64,000 bases of DNA from Nitratireductor mangrovi (GCF_007922615.2 NZ_CP042301.2:1736001-1800000); one strand, 5' to 3'. Shown: positions 25,688-34,853, counted from the stretch's first letter. Numbers and translations: made by a program. The notes: generated from the sequence alone by a model not told the origin.

Positions 25688-26860
25688 ATGAGCGACCTCG
25701 ACGCTGTCATCACCGGGATCGGCATCGTCTCCTGCCTTGGCGAAGGCAAGGACGCGCACTGGTCGGCCCTGACGGCTCCCTCGCCGCGGCCGGTCATCGA
25801 CCGCGAACGCTTTCCTCCCTACACCGTGCATCCGCTGCCGGAGATCGACTGGGGCGCCCAGATTCCCAAGCGCGGCGACCAGCGCCAGATGGAAACCTGG
25901 CAGCGGCTCGGCACCTACGCGGCCGGCCTGGCGCTCGACGACGCCGGCGTCAAGGACGATGAGGCGCTGTGCGCGACCATGGACATGATCGTGGCCGCCG
26001 GCGGCGGTGAACGCGACGCCGGCGTCGACGCCGCCATCCTGGAGGCGTCGCTTTCACGCAACGATCAGGACGTGCTGCTCAACGAGAAGCTGACGACGGA
26101 GCTCCGCCCGACCCTGTTCCTGGCGCAGCTTTCCAACCTGCTCGCCGGCAACATCTCGATCGTGCACAAGGTAACCGGCTCTTCGCGCACCTTCATGGGC
26201 GAGGAAGGCGCCGGCATCTCGGCGCTGGAGACAGCCGTCGCCCGCATCCGATCCGGCCAGTCCTCGCATCTGCTCGTCGGGTCCGCCTATCAGACCGAGC
26301 ATCCCGACTATCTGCTGGCCTACGAACTCGGTGGCCTGCTGCATCGTGGCGACTGGACGCCTGTCTGGTCGCGTGGCGAGGATGGCGGCATCATCACCGG
26401 CTCCGGCGCCGCCTTTCTCGTCATCGAATCGCGCGCCCACGTGCAAAAGCGCGGCCGGCGCGCCTACGCCAGGATCGGGGCCGTGGCGAGCGAAGGCGCT
26501 CGCCGCGATCCGGAAAGCTTCGCCGAACGCATCGCCGGCCTGGTCGACAAGGCCGCGGACGGCGGCAAGCCGATGGTGCTATCGACGGCATCGGGCGCAC
26601 CCTTTGCCACCGGGGCGGAACTTGAAGCGCTGCGCAAGCGCGGCCGGCCCTTCCGCGGCATCTCCTCCTTGACCGGCCATCTCAAGGAAACGCAGTTTCC
26701 CTTTGCGGTGGCGCTGGCGGCGATGGCCGTCGACCGGGGAGAGGCCTTTGCGGCCATCGATGCGGCGAATGAGTCCGCCGTCGATGGCTTCGACAGCGTC
26801 CTAGTGACGACCGTGGGGCATCGCCGCGCCGAGGGAGTGGCGCGGATCGATCCCGCCTGA
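25688..26860 (+). CDS. fabF2: Beta-ketoacyl-ACP synthase homologue lacking the catalytic cysteine (FabF2XL)
   Basis: A 390-residue thiolase-fold protein of the KAS II type in the very-long-chain fatty acid cluster. At the place of the active-site cysteine the sequence reads HKVTGSSRTFMGEEGAG (about residues 160-176), with no cysteine, and the HGT histidine motif is also missing (the region reads LSTASGAPF). It is therefore probably not a condensing enzyme by itself. It may form a heterodimer with the next gene product, in the way chain-length-factor subunits pair with ketosynthases in type II polyketide systems. Rhizobial clusters have two fabF genes at this place. The start ATG at 25688 comes 34 bases after acpXL. 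Confidence 0.85.
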   Translation: MSDLDAVITGIGIVSCLGEGKDAHWSALTAPSPRPVIDRERFPPYTVHPLPEIDWGAQIPKRGDQRQMETWQRLGTYAAGLALDDAGVKDDEALCATMDMIVAAGGGERDAGVDAAILEASLSRNDQDVLLNEKLTTELRPTLFLAQLSNLLAGNISIVHKVTGSSRTFMGEEGAGISALETAVARIRSGQSSHLLVGSAYQTEHPDYLLAYELGGLLHRGDWTPVWSRGEDGGIITGSGAAFLVIESRAHVQKRGRRAYARIGAVASEGARRDPESFAERIAGLVDKAADGGKPMVLSTASGAPFATGAELEALRKRGRPFRGISSLTGHLKETQFPFAVALAAMAVDRGEAFAAIDAANESAVDGFDSVLVTTVGHRRAEGVARIDPA

Positions 26861-26880
26861 TCGAGATTCTGGAGCAGGCC

Positions 26881-28146
26881 ATGAGCAAGGACCGGTACGG
26901 CAGGCAAACGGTGGTGGTCACCGGCATCGGTGTGGTGACCGCGCTGGGCGTCGGCAAGACGGAGAACTGGCAGGCCCTGACTGCCGGCCGCTCCGGCATT
27001 CACGCTATCACCCGCTTTCCGGTCGATCAGCTTTCCACCCGTATTTCAGGCATGGTCGACTTCCTGCCATCGAGCAAGGTCGGCGCCAGCGCGTTGACCG
27101 ACGAACTCGCCGAAACCGCCGGTCGCGAGGCGCTGTCGCAAGCCGGTATCGGCGACGATCTCGGCGGACCGCTTTTCCTGGCCGCGCCGCCTGTCGAACT
27201 CGACTGGCACCGGCGTTTCGAGCTCTATCGCGACGGACGGCCCGGGCAGGAAGGCTACGAGCGCCTGCTCGGTGTCGCCCGCGACTACAAGACGCCGAAA
27301 GCGTACGAAGAAACCCAATTCGGAGTGATTGCCGAACGGCTTGCCGACCTTTTCGGCGCGCGCGGCCTGCCGGTGACGCTGTCGACGGCCTGCGCGTCCG
27401 GCGCCACGGCGATCCAGCTGGGCGTCGAGGCGATCCGGCGCGGCGAATGCGATCGCGCGCTGGCAATCGGCGCCGACGGTTCGGCCACTGCCGAGGCGCT
27501 GATCCGCTTTTCGTTGCTTTCGGCGCTGTCGACGCAGAACGACCCCCCCGAGAAGGCCTCCAAGCCGTTCTCCAAGGACCGCGACGGCTTTGTCATCTCG
27601 GAAGGTTCGGCCGCACTCGTGCTGGAATCGCTTGAAAGCGCCAAGGCTCGCGGCGCCGAAATCCTCGGCGTGATCAGCGGCTGCGGCGAGAAAGCCGACG
27701 ATTTCCACCGCACGCGCTCCAAGCCTGACGGCTCGCCGGCGATCGCGGCGGTGAAGGCAGCACTCGCCGATGCGGGAATGGATGCCGGCGAGATCGCCTA
27801 CATCAACGCCCATGGCACCTCGACGCCGGAAAACGACAAGATGGAGCATCTGTCGCTGTCGACCGTTTTCGGCGAGCGCATGCGCAGCATTCCGATCTCT
27901 TCCAATAAGTCGATGATCGGCCATACGCTGTCGGCCGCCGGCGCGATCGAGGCCGCCTTTTCGTTGATGACCATGCGCGAAGGCGTCATTCCGCCGACCA
28001 TCAACTATGACAATCCCGACCCGGCGATCGACCTGGACGTCGTGCCGAACGTCAAGCGCGAGGCCGACGTGGCGAGCGTCCTTTCGAACTCCTTCGGTTT
28101 CGGTGGCCAGAACACCTGCCTTGTCATGTCCCGCGAACCGGTCTAA
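26881..28146 (+). CDS. fabF1: Beta-ketoacyl-ACP synthase II (FabF1XL)
   Basis: A 421-residue KAS II enzyme that condenses malonyl-ACP with the growing acyl-AcpXL. The full catalytic set is present: Cys171 in STACASGAT, His311 in NAHGTSTPEND, Lys343 and His348 in SNKSMIGHTLSAAG. The N-terminal VVVTGIGVVTALGVG and C-terminal SNSFGFGGQN are standard. It follows fabF2 by 20 bases with GGAGCAGG before the ATG, in the lipid A very-long-chain cluster. Confidence 0.92.
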   Translation: MSKDRYGRQTVVVTGIGVVTALGVGKTENWQALTAGRSGIHAITRFPVDQLSTRISGMVDFLPSSKVGASALTDELAETAGREALSQAGIGDDLGGPLFLAAPPVELDWHRRFELYRDGRPGQEGYERLLGVARDYKTPKAYEETQFGVIAERLADLFGARGLPVTLSTACASGATAIQLGVEAIRRGECDRALAIGADGSATAEALIRFSLLSALSTQNDPPEKASKPFSKDRDGFVISEGSAALVLESLESAKARGAEILGVISGCGEKADDFHRTRSKPDGSPAIAAVKAALADAGMDAGEIAYINAHGTSTPENDKMEHLSLSTVFGERMRSIPISSNKSMIGHTLSAAGAIEAAFSLMTMREGVIPPTINYDNPDPAIDLDVVPNVKREADVASVLSNSFGFGGQNTCLVMSREPV

Positions 28147-28181
28147 GCGGACCCCTTTCCGCGAACAAGATCGGCCAGAAA

Positions 28182-29210
28182 ATGCGCGCATTGCAGCTCG
28201 TCGAGGATCGCAGGCTCGAACAGGTCGACCTGCCGCCCCCGCCCCCGCCCGCGGCCGGCGAGGTCACCGTCGCGATCAAGGTGGTGGCGCTCAATCACAT
28301 CGACGTCTGGGGCTGGCGCGGCATGGCCTTCGCCAAGCGCAAGATGCCGCTGGTCATCGGCGCGGAAGCCTCCGGCGTGGTCGATGCCGTCGGTTCGGGC
28401 GTGGGCAATCTCGCGCCCGGCCAACTCGTCTCGATCTATGGCGCGCGCACCTGCGGGCTTTGCCGGCCGTGTCGCGAGGGCCGCGACAATCTGTGCGAGC
28501 ACGTGTCAGGCGTTCACGGCTTCCATCTCGACGGCTTTGCACAAGAACGCATGAATCTGCCGGCGCGGCTTCTGGTGCCTGCTCCGCCCGGCGTCGACGA
28601 TGTCGCCGCAGCCCTTGCTCCGGTAACCTTCGGCACTGTCGAACACATGCTGTTCGACAATGCAAAGCTCGAGCCGGGCGAGACCATCCTGGTCCATGCC
28701 GGCGGCTCCGGCATCGGCTCGGCCGCGATCCAGCTTGCCCGCAGGATGGGCTGCACCGTCATCACCACCGTCGGATCCGACGACAAGGCCGACAAGGCGC
28801 GTGCCCTCGGTGCCGACCATGTCATCAACTACCGCAGTGATCGCTTCGAAGGCGTTGTGCGCAAGCTTACCAAGAAGAAGGGCGTCGACGTCGTCTTCGA
28901 GCATGTCGGCGCCGACACCTGGGCCGGCTCCATGCTGTGCCTGAAGCGCGGCGGCCGCCTCGTGACCTGCGGCTCGACATCGGGCGTCTCGACAAGCATG
29001 AACCTGATGCAGCTCTTCCAGCAGCAATTGAAGCTCCTCGGCTCCTTTGGCTGCCGCATGGAGAACATGGCCGACGCGATGCAGAAGTTGGCTGCCGGCC
29101 TCGTGCGGCCGGTGATCGACACGGAAGTCGATTTCGACAGCATCGGCGACGCGCTCGAACGCATGGAGAGCCGCGACGTCTTCGGCAAGATCATCCTGCG
29201 CGTTGCCTGA
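28182..29210 (+). CDS. Zinc-type alcohol dehydrogenase of the VLCFA/lipid A cluster
   Basis: A 342-residue medium-chain dehydrogenase/reductase. The structural zinc cysteines are visible in CGLCRPCREGRDNLC (about residues 89-103), and the cofactor motif GGSGIGSAAIQLARRMG lies near 171-187. The N-terminal VVALNHIDVWGWRGM is of the quinone oxidoreductase/ADH type. A gene of this kind is a constant member of the rhizobial acpXL-lpxXL cluster (adhXL or fabXL), where it is thought to act as an enoyl reductase in making the long acyl chain. It follows fabF1 by 35 bases and nearly touches lpxXL. Confidence 0.85.
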   Translation: MRALQLVEDRRLEQVDLPPPPPPAAGEVTVAIKVVALNHIDVWGWRGMAFAKRKMPLVIGAEASGVVDAVGSGVGNLAPGQLVSIYGARTCGLCRPCREGRDNLCEHVSGVHGFHLDGFAQERMNLPARLLVPAPPGVDDVAAALAPVTFGTVEHMLFDNAKLEPGETILVHAGGSGIGSAAIQLARRMGCTVITTVGSDDKADKARALGADHVINYRSDRFEGVVRKLTKKKGVDVVFEHVGADTWAGSMLCLKRGGRLVTCGSTSGVSTSMNLMQLFQQQLKLLGSFGCRMENMADAMQKLAAGLVRPVIDTEVDFDSIGDALERMESRDVFGKIILRVA

Positions 29211-29223
29211 CCCTGAACGAACA

Positions 29224-30198
29224 GTGACGACCACGTTCAAAAGCCTCTCGCGCCAGCTGTTCGCCCGCCTGCGCAACCGCACCCGGATCGCCAACTACTG
29301 GCTGATCGCCCAGGTCACGCTCGGTTTTCTGCGCCTGCTGCGGCTGCTGCCCGCCGAACGGGCTTTGAACTTCGTCGACCGGGCGGCGCGGCGGGTCGGT
29401 CCGCTAGCCGGTCGCCATCGCACCGCGATCGGCAACCTGCGCGCCGCCTATCCGGACAAGCCCGACGCGGAACTTGAACGGATCGCATCCGACATGTGGG
29501 CCAACATGGCGCGGCTGGCCGGCGAGTATGTCTTTATCGAAAAGCTGCTCGGCGAACAGGACGGAGACGAACTGCCTGCACGCGTGGAGGTCGTCGGCGC
29601 CGAGCTTTTCCTCAGACTGCGCGACGACCCGAGGCCGCGCATCATCTTCACCGCGCATCTCGGCAATTTCGAACTGCTGCCGATCATGGCGGCCCGCTAC
29701 GGCCTCGCCGTCAGCGCACTCTTTCGCGCGCCCAACAACCCCTTCCTGGCAGCCGAGCTACTCGAAAACCGCGAAGGCTCGATGGGCGACCTGATTGCCT
29801 CGCGCCAGGGCTCTGTCTTCGCGCTCGCCCGCGTGCTTGAAGGCAATGGCAATATCGGGCTGCTTGTCGACCAGAAATTCGTCGATGGCGTTCCGACCAC
29901 CTTCTTCGGGCGCGAGTGCCAGTCAAGCCCGGTGCTGGCGAGGTTGGCGCGTCAGTTCGATTGCGACGTGCACCCTGCCCGCTGCACGCGGCTGCCCGGC
30001 AACCGTTTCCGGATCGAACTTGAGGAAGCAATCGAATTGCCCCGCACCGCAAAGGGCCGCGTCGACGTCCAGGCCGCGACCCAGATGGTCAACGACATCG
30101 TGGAAGCCTGGGTTCGCGACGATCCCGGTCAGTGGATGTGGTTCCACCGCCGCTGGGAGATGAAAAGCTGGAAGAAGCAGCCTCCGGTGCGGGCCTAG
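29224..30198 (+). CDS. lpxXL: Lipid A very-long-chain acyltransferase LpxXL (HtrB/LpxL family)
   Basis: A 324-residue member of the LpxL/HtrB acyltransferase family, which transfers the long hydroxy acyl chain from AcpXL to lipid A at the inner membrane. A single N-terminal membrane-associated segment (NYWLIAQVTLGFLRLL) is followed by the catalytic HX4E motif HLGNFE (His145, counting from the GTG at 29224), the GLLVDQK motif and a conserved tail QWMWFHRRWE. A TTG at 29203 overlapping the adh stop is an alternative start adding seven residues. It ends the lipid A cluster and overlaps the end of the convergent soeC by 4 bases. Confidence 0.88.
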   Translation: MTTTFKSLSRQLFARLRNRTRIANYWLIAQVTLGFLRLLRLLPAERALNFVDRAARRVGPLAGRHRTAIGNLRAAYPDKPDAELERIASDMWANMARLAGEYVFIEKLLGEQDGDELPARVEVVGAELFLRLRDDPRPRIIFTAHLGNFELLPIMAARYGLAVSALFRAPNNPFLAAELLENREGSMGDLIASRQGSVFALARVLEGNGNIGLLVDQKFVDGVPTTFFGRECQSSPVLARLARQFDCDVHPARCTRLPGNRFRIELEEAIELPRTAKGRVDVQAATQMVNDIVEAWVRDDPGQWMWFHRRWEMKSWKKQPPVRA

Positions 30199-31121
30199 CC
30201 GCCATAATAATTCATGACCGCGTGGCGCGCCTCCGCGAAGAAGAGCCAGCGCTCAACAAGCATGCCGGCGGCATGCGACAGGGCGGCCAGGAAGGCCAAT
30301 GCCGCGGCACCTGCACCAGGCGCCGGCACGACCGAGGCCAGGAGCGCGATCAGCAGCAACGGGAGCACGCCTCCAAGGATCACCGCGATCACGGCCAGCT
30401 TGGCCGCGTGCTTGCGGGCGACGCGAAAACCCATCTCGCGGGTGAGGTAGTTCTCGGTCATGTGTGGCCGTTCCAGAAGGCGCACGCGGCCAATGTTCCC
30501 CAGTCCGGTGGCACTTTCCGGGCTCGACGGCGATACTAGGCGGCGCATCCGCGTTCGCCAGACAAGCTTGATCGCCCATGCCACGACCAGGAGGATAAGC
30601 GCGAGGAAGGCCGGCACTCCGGCCGCACCGCCGCCCGCCGCTGCGAACAACGTGGCAAGCACCGCGCCGCCGGCACCCGCAAAGCAAAGGAACGCCGCCG
30701 GCGTCAGCGGCGTATGCCAGGCCTCGACGGTGCGTAGCGAGGCGTAGATCATGGCGGTGCAGTAGACCGTGACGACGCAGCAGGCCGAACCTGCGAGCCC
30801 TACCGGCAACGAATAGCGCCCCTCGAACAGCGCCAGCCACGCCGAGACGCAAAGCGGCACGAAGCTGACGATCGCCATCACGCCCTCCCGCGACAGCCAG
30901 CTCGAACGCCATTGCGACAGCGCCCGCCACGCCCGTTGCGGGTTGCCGAGATGAAGTGTCGACGAAAGCAACCCTCCGGCGATCAGGGCGAGCGCCATCA
31001 GATGCGCCAGCTTTGCAGCCAAGGTTTGGGGATCGAGCAGCCCGAGGCCGAGCATGAACGCAAGGCCGTAGCCGAGCCCGGACGACGTGGTGAAAACGAT
31101 GATCGACAGCGCGGGATGCAT
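30195..31121 (-). CDS. soeC: DmsC/SoeC-type membrane anchor subunit
   Basis: A 308-residue membrane protein with about eight transmembrane helices. It begins MHPALSIIVFTTSSGLGYGLAFM and ends ERWLFFAEARHAVMNYYGG, the end typical of DmsC-like anchors of molybdenum oxidoreductases. It would bind quinone and hold the catalytic and iron-sulfur subunits on the cytoplasmic face. Its start directly abuts the soeB stop (31122), so it is the last gene of a soeA-soeB-soeC operon. SoeC is known from cytoplasmic sulfite dehydrogenases of purple bacteria and Ruegeria. Confidence 0.85.
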   Translation of the reverse strand: MHPALSIIVFTTSSGLGYGLAFMLGLGLLDPQTLAAKLAHLMALALIAGGLLSSTLHLGNPQRAWRALSQWRSSWLSREGVMAIVSFVPLCVSAWLALFEGRYSLPVGLAGSACCVVTVYCTAMIYASLRTVEAWHTPLTPAAFLCFAGAGGAVLATLFAAAGGGAAGVPAFLALILLVVAWAIKLVWRTRMRRLVSPSSPESATGLGNIGRVRLLERPHMTENYLTREMGFRVARKHAAKLAVIAVILGGVLPLLLIALLASVVPAPGAGAAALAFLAALSHAAGMLVERWLFFAEARHAVMNYYGG

Positions 31122-31886
31122 TCAGAGCCGGTCCAGCATGCCGTCCAGCCAGGCGAAGAAGCCCGCAGCGCCGCTCGTATCTTCTCCCACGCGCCCGGGT
31201 GCCCGCGACGCCAGGCTCGTGCGCGGACGGGGAGGCAGATATTTGTTCACCGGGCGCGTGCCTTGCTCCGGCATCAGGTCGACGCCGCCCCGAGCCGCAA
31301 CCATTTGCGAGACATCCGAATCAGGATCGCCGAGGTCGCCGAAATGGCGGGCATTGGCCGGGCATGTCCGCACACAGGCGGGCACGCGGTCGGCCTCCTC
31401 GAAGGTCTCGTTGTAGATGCGGTCGACGCATAGCGTGCATTTCTTCATCACGCCGGCGGCCAGGTCCATCTCGCGCGCGCCATAGGGACAGGCCCAGGCA
31501 CACAGCCCGCAGCCGATGCATTTGTCCTCGTCGACCAGCACGATTCCGTCGCTGGCGCGCTTGTAGGACGCGCCCGTAGGGCACACGGTCACGCAAGGCG
31601 CCTCCTCGCAATGCAGGCAGGATTTGGGGAAGTGGACGATGCGCGCGTCGCCGGCCTCGCCGACGATGTCGGCGCCTTCCGGTGTCACCTCGAAGGTGTG
31701 GATGCGATTCAGCCAGGCGCCGGAGACGTTTTCGCCATAGGGCTCCTGATCGGAGAGGGCAGCGCCGTAGCCGCCGGTGTTCCACTCCTTGCAGTTCACC
31801 ACGCAGGCATGGCAGCCGACGCAGACGTCGAGATCGATGACCAGCCCGAGCTTCTTCGCTGTCGACGAGGAAGGAAGCGACGTCAT
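31122..31886 (-). CDS. soeB: Four-cluster iron-sulfur subunit (SoeB-type)
   Basis: A 254-residue electron-transfer subunit of the DmsB/NrfC type. Four ferredoxin-like cysteine groups can be read in order: CVGCHACVVNC; CLHCEEAPCVTVCP; CIGCGLCAWACPYG; and CTLCVDRI with the later CVRTCP. There is no signal peptide, consistent with a cytoplasmic complex. The ATG at 31886 overlaps the soeA stop (ATGA); the open frame further upstream overlaps soeA and is not family-like. It relays electrons from the molybdenum subunit to the membrane anchor and the quinone pool. Confidence 0.88.
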   Translation of the reverse strand: MTSLPSSSTAKKLGLVIDLDVCVGCHACVVNCKEWNTGGYGAALSDQEPYGENVSGAWLNRIHTFEVTPEGADIVGEAGDARIVHFPKSCLHCEEAPCVTVCPTGASYKRASDGIVLVDEDKCIGCGLCAWACPYGAREMDLAAGVMKKCTLCVDRIYNETFEEADRVPACVRTCPANARHFGDLGDPDSDVSQMVAARGGVDLMPEQGTRPVNKYLPPRPRTSLASRAPGRVGEDTSGAAGFFAWLDGMLDRL

Positions 31887-34723
31887 TTGCTCCACTCCTG
31901 TCCGTAGCGCAGTTCTGCGGGTCCCTCGGCCGCCCGCTCGACCGGCGGAAACTGCGGTTCGGACATCTCGCCTGGTTCGGCCTTCTCGATCCTGACCCGC
32001 AAATCGTACCAGGCAGCCTGCCCCGTGACCGGATCGGAGTTCGACCATCTGAGGCCGTCGCCCTTCGGCGGCAGCAATTCGTGGATCAGGTGATTGAGCA
32101 GGAAGCCCTCCTTCGCCTCCGGCGCGTTTGCAGCAAGCGCCCAGGCTCCCCTGCGTTTGCCGATCGCGTTCCAGGTCCAGATCGTCGCGGCGTTGACCGC
32201 TTCCATGCGCGCGACCGGCACCTTGATGCGCCCGTGCGGCGAAATCAGCCAGGCCCAGTCGCCGTCGACGAGGCCGGCTTCATCGCAGACCGGACCGGGA
32301 ACGTAGAGCGGATTCGAGGTGTGAATCTGCCGGAGCCAGGCGTTCATCGAGCCCCAGGAATGATACATCGCCGCCGGCCGCTGGGTGATGGCATGATATG
32401 GGAAGCTCTTCCTGTCGATCGCTTCCTCCTCCAGCGGTCGGTACCAGCACGGCAGCGGGTCGAAGCTTGCCAGTATGCGCGCGCGATGGCTTTCCGGCGC
32501 CACCGGCTCCCGCGCGCCCTCTGCCGACAGGCGAAACTTTTGCAGCGTCTCCTGGTAGAGTTGGAAGGTCACCGGCTGCGGCTGGTCGAAAAAGCCCAAC
32601 CGCACCGCGAAATCCTGATAGGCGCGGTTGGCGTGTTTGAAGAACTGCGCCTCTTCCGGAATGTGGTGGACGAAGAAGGAACCGTTCTCGACATAGCGCG
32701 CCAGCTGGTCGGGGTTGATGGCCCCACGTCCCGTGCGGTCGCCTTCCGATCCACGAAAGCCGGCCAGCGGTCCGATCCCCGGCCGTCGCTCGTGACGCAC
32801 GATGTAGTCGGCGTAGTCGCGATAGAGTGCGGTGCCGCGATTGTCGACGAAGCCCGGCAGCTTCAGCCGCGCGCCAAGGTCGAGCAGCACGGACTGGAAG
32901 CCTCTCACGTCACGGTCTGGATCGACCACCGGCCAGCGGATCGCATCCTGCACCGCATCGGGCTCCGAGATCGGCCGGTCCAGCATCGAGATGCAGTCAT
33001 GGCGCTCCAGATAGGTGGTATCGGGCAACACCAGATCGGCATAGGCCGTCATCTCGGAAGCGTATGCGTCGGCAACGATGATCTTGGGGATGCGGTATTC
33101 GCCGGTCGCCTCGTCCTTGTCCTCCAGCATGGCGATGACGCCGCCGGTGTTCATGGAAGAATTCCAGGCCATGTTGGCCATGTAGAGGAACAAGACGTCG
33201 ACCGGATACGGATCGCCCGCGTGCGCGTTGGAAATTACCATGTGCATGAGGCCGTGGGCAGAAATCGGCGCGTCCCACGAAAACGCCTTGTCGATGCGCG
33301 CCGGGTACCCCTGCTCGTCGACCAAAAGGTCCTCGGGACCGCGCGGAAAGCCCAGATGTGGTCCCGCGAGCGGCTGCGACGAGCCGAAATGTTCGGCCTT
33401 GCCGTGAGGGCGCGGATGCGCCTCGACCGGCTTCGGATAAGGCGGCTCGTAGCGGAAGCCGCCGGGGCAGTCGATCGCGCCGATCAGCACCTGCAGGAGA
33501 TGCAGCGCGCGCGCCGTCTGGAAGCCGTTGGAATGGGCCGAGATGCCTCGCATGGCATGAAACGAAACCGGACGGCCGACGAACCCGTCATGGCGCCGAC
33601 CCTGCATGTCGGTCCAAGGCTGATGGATGAAGATTTCTTCATCGAACGCAACGCGTGCGATCTGGGCGGCAAGCCCGCGAATGGTGTCGGCGGCCACCCC
33701 GGTTTCTTCCGCGACCCGTTCCGGCGCATAACGCTCATCCAGGTACTTTTCCGCCAGAAGCTGGAACGAAGGCACCGCGAAGCGCCCGTCGGCAAGTTCG
33801 AAACGCCCCGACAGCGCCGGCCGCGCGCCTTTCTGGTCATGACGGACCGGCTGCTCGGTCACGGTCTCCCAGACCAGGGCCCTTCCTTCCCGGTCGCGCG
33901 CGAAGAGGCCGTGCTCACCGGTTCCCGGCGCGTCGATGACCAGCCAGGGCGCGTTCGAATAACGTAGCAGATAGTCGACATCGATCCGGCGCGCCTTCAG
34001 GAGTTCGTGCACGAGCGACAGGATCAGGAGCCCATCGGTGCCGGGCCGCACCCCGATCCAGTTGTCGGCGATCGCGGAATAGCCGGTGCGCACCGGATTG
34101 ACCGAGACGAAGCGCGCGCCACGGCTCTTCAGCTTCGAGATGCCCAGTTTCAACGGGTTGGAATCATGATCCTCCGCCACCCCGAACAGGATGAACAGCT
34201 TCGTTCGCTCCCAGTCGGGTGCGCCGAACTCCCAGAACGCACCGCCAATGGTCATGATGCCGGCGGCCGCCATGTTGACCGAGCAAAAGCCGCCATGGGC
34301 GGCGTAATTGGGCGTGCCGAACTGCTGCGCCCAGAAGCTGGTCAGGGCTTGGCTCTGGTCGCGGCCGGTAAAGAAGGCAAGCTTCTTCGGGTCCCTCTGG
34401 CGCGCCTCGCCCATCCATTCCGTGGCAAGCTGAAGCGCTTCTTCCCACGAGATGTGCCGGAATTGGCCGGCACCGCGCGGCCCGGTGCGCAGCATCGGCG
34501 CCGACAACCGCGCCGGCGAATAATGCTGCATGATCCCGGCCGAGCCCTTGGCGCACAATACGCCACGATTGACGGGATGGTCGCGATTGCCCTCGATATA
34601 GCGGACCTTGCCGTCCTTGAGGTGAACGTTGATGCCGCACCGGCAGGCGCACATGTAGCAGGTGGTCTTGCGCACCTCGTCGCCGACCGGCTCCGACAGC
34701 GCAAGGCGCGGCTCGCGACTCAT
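31883..34723 (-). CDS. soeA: Molybdopterin oxidoreductase, candidate sulfite dehydrogenase catalytic subunit SoeA
   Basis: A 946-residue member of the DMSO reductase superfamily, matching the usual SoeA size. The N-terminal [4Fe-4S] cluster is bound by Cys22, Cys25, Cys29 and Cys57 (CYMCACRC and GVLCAKG). A likely molybdenum ligand is Cys147 in HGGFCSVNMAA. There is no Tat signal, so the enzyme is cytoplasmic, as known for SoeABC, whereas DMSO or thiosulfate reductases of this superfamily are exported. The C-terminal domain shows SFPYHAITQRPAAMYHSW. GGAAGGGAG precedes the ATG at 34723. A palindrome related to the suyA operator lies 21 bases upstream. SoeABC oxidises sulfite to sulfate, which fits removal of the sulfite released by SuyAB. 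Other oxidoreductase substrates are possible. Confidence 0.85.
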   Translation of the reverse strand: MSREPRLALSEPVGDEVRKTTCYMCACRCGINVHLKDGKVRYIEGNRDHPVNRGVLCAKGSAGIMQHYSPARLSAPMLRTGPRGAGQFRHISWEEALQLATEWMGEARQRDPKKLAFFTGRDQSQALTSFWAQQFGTPNYAAHGGFCSVNMAAAGIMTIGGAFWEFGAPDWERTKLFILFGVAEDHDSNPLKLGISKLKSRGARFVSVNPVRTGYSAIADNWIGVRPGTDGLLILSLVHELLKARRIDVDYLLRYSNAPWLVIDAPGTGEHGLFARDREGRALVWETVTEQPVRHDQKGARPALSGRFELADGRFAVPSFQLLAEKYLDERYAPERVAEETGVAADTIRGLAAQIARVAFDEEIFIHQPWTDMQGRRHDGFVGRPVSFHAMRGISAHSNGFQTARALHLLQVLIGAIDCPGGFRYEPPYPKPVEAHPRPHGKAEHFGSSQPLAGPHLGFPRGPEDLLVDEQGYPARIDKAFSWDAPISAHGLMHMVISNAHAGDPYPVDVLFLYMANMAWNSSMNTGGVIAMLEDKDEATGEYRIPKIIVADAYASEMTAYADLVLPDTTYLERHDCISMLDRPISEPDAVQDAIRWPVVDPDRDVRGFQSVLLDLGARLKLPGFVDNRGTALYRDYADYIVRHERRPGIGPLAGFRGSEGDRTGRGAINPDQLARYVENGSFFVHHIPEEAQFFKHANRAYQDFAVRLGFFDQPQPVTFQLYQETLQKFRLSAEGAREPVAPESHRARILASFDPLPCWYRPLEEEAIDRKSFPYHAITQRPAAMYHSWGSMNAWLRQIHTSNPLYVPGPVCDEAGLVDGDWAWLISPHGRIKVPVARMEAVNAATIWTWNAIGKRRGAWALAANAPEAKEGFLLNHLIHELLPPKGDGLRWSNSDPVTGQAAWYDLRVRIEKAEPGEMSEPQFPPVERAAEGPAELRYGQEWSK

Positions 34724-34743
34724 GCAAAACTCCCTTCCGGCCC

Positions 34744-34761
34744 GAGTCCTATAGAAGACTC
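34744..34761. promoter_or_regulatory. Diverged copy of the sulfosugar operator upstream of soeA
   Basis: GAGTCCTATAGAAGACTC is an inverted repeat (GAGTC/GACTC) starting 21 bases upstream of the soeA start. Aligned with the suyA site, AGTC-TTATATAA-GAC against AGTC-CTATAGAA-GAC, it differs at two of 15 positions. The rest of this short intergenic region shows no other repeat. Confidence 0.65.
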
Positions 34762-34853
34762 AGGCGGTAGGAAATGGACGAATGCGCTGGATTCGGCAAC
34801 GATTGCGACCAGCGCGCAGTCATGCCGCGCAGGGTCGCCAAGCCGCCAAACGG

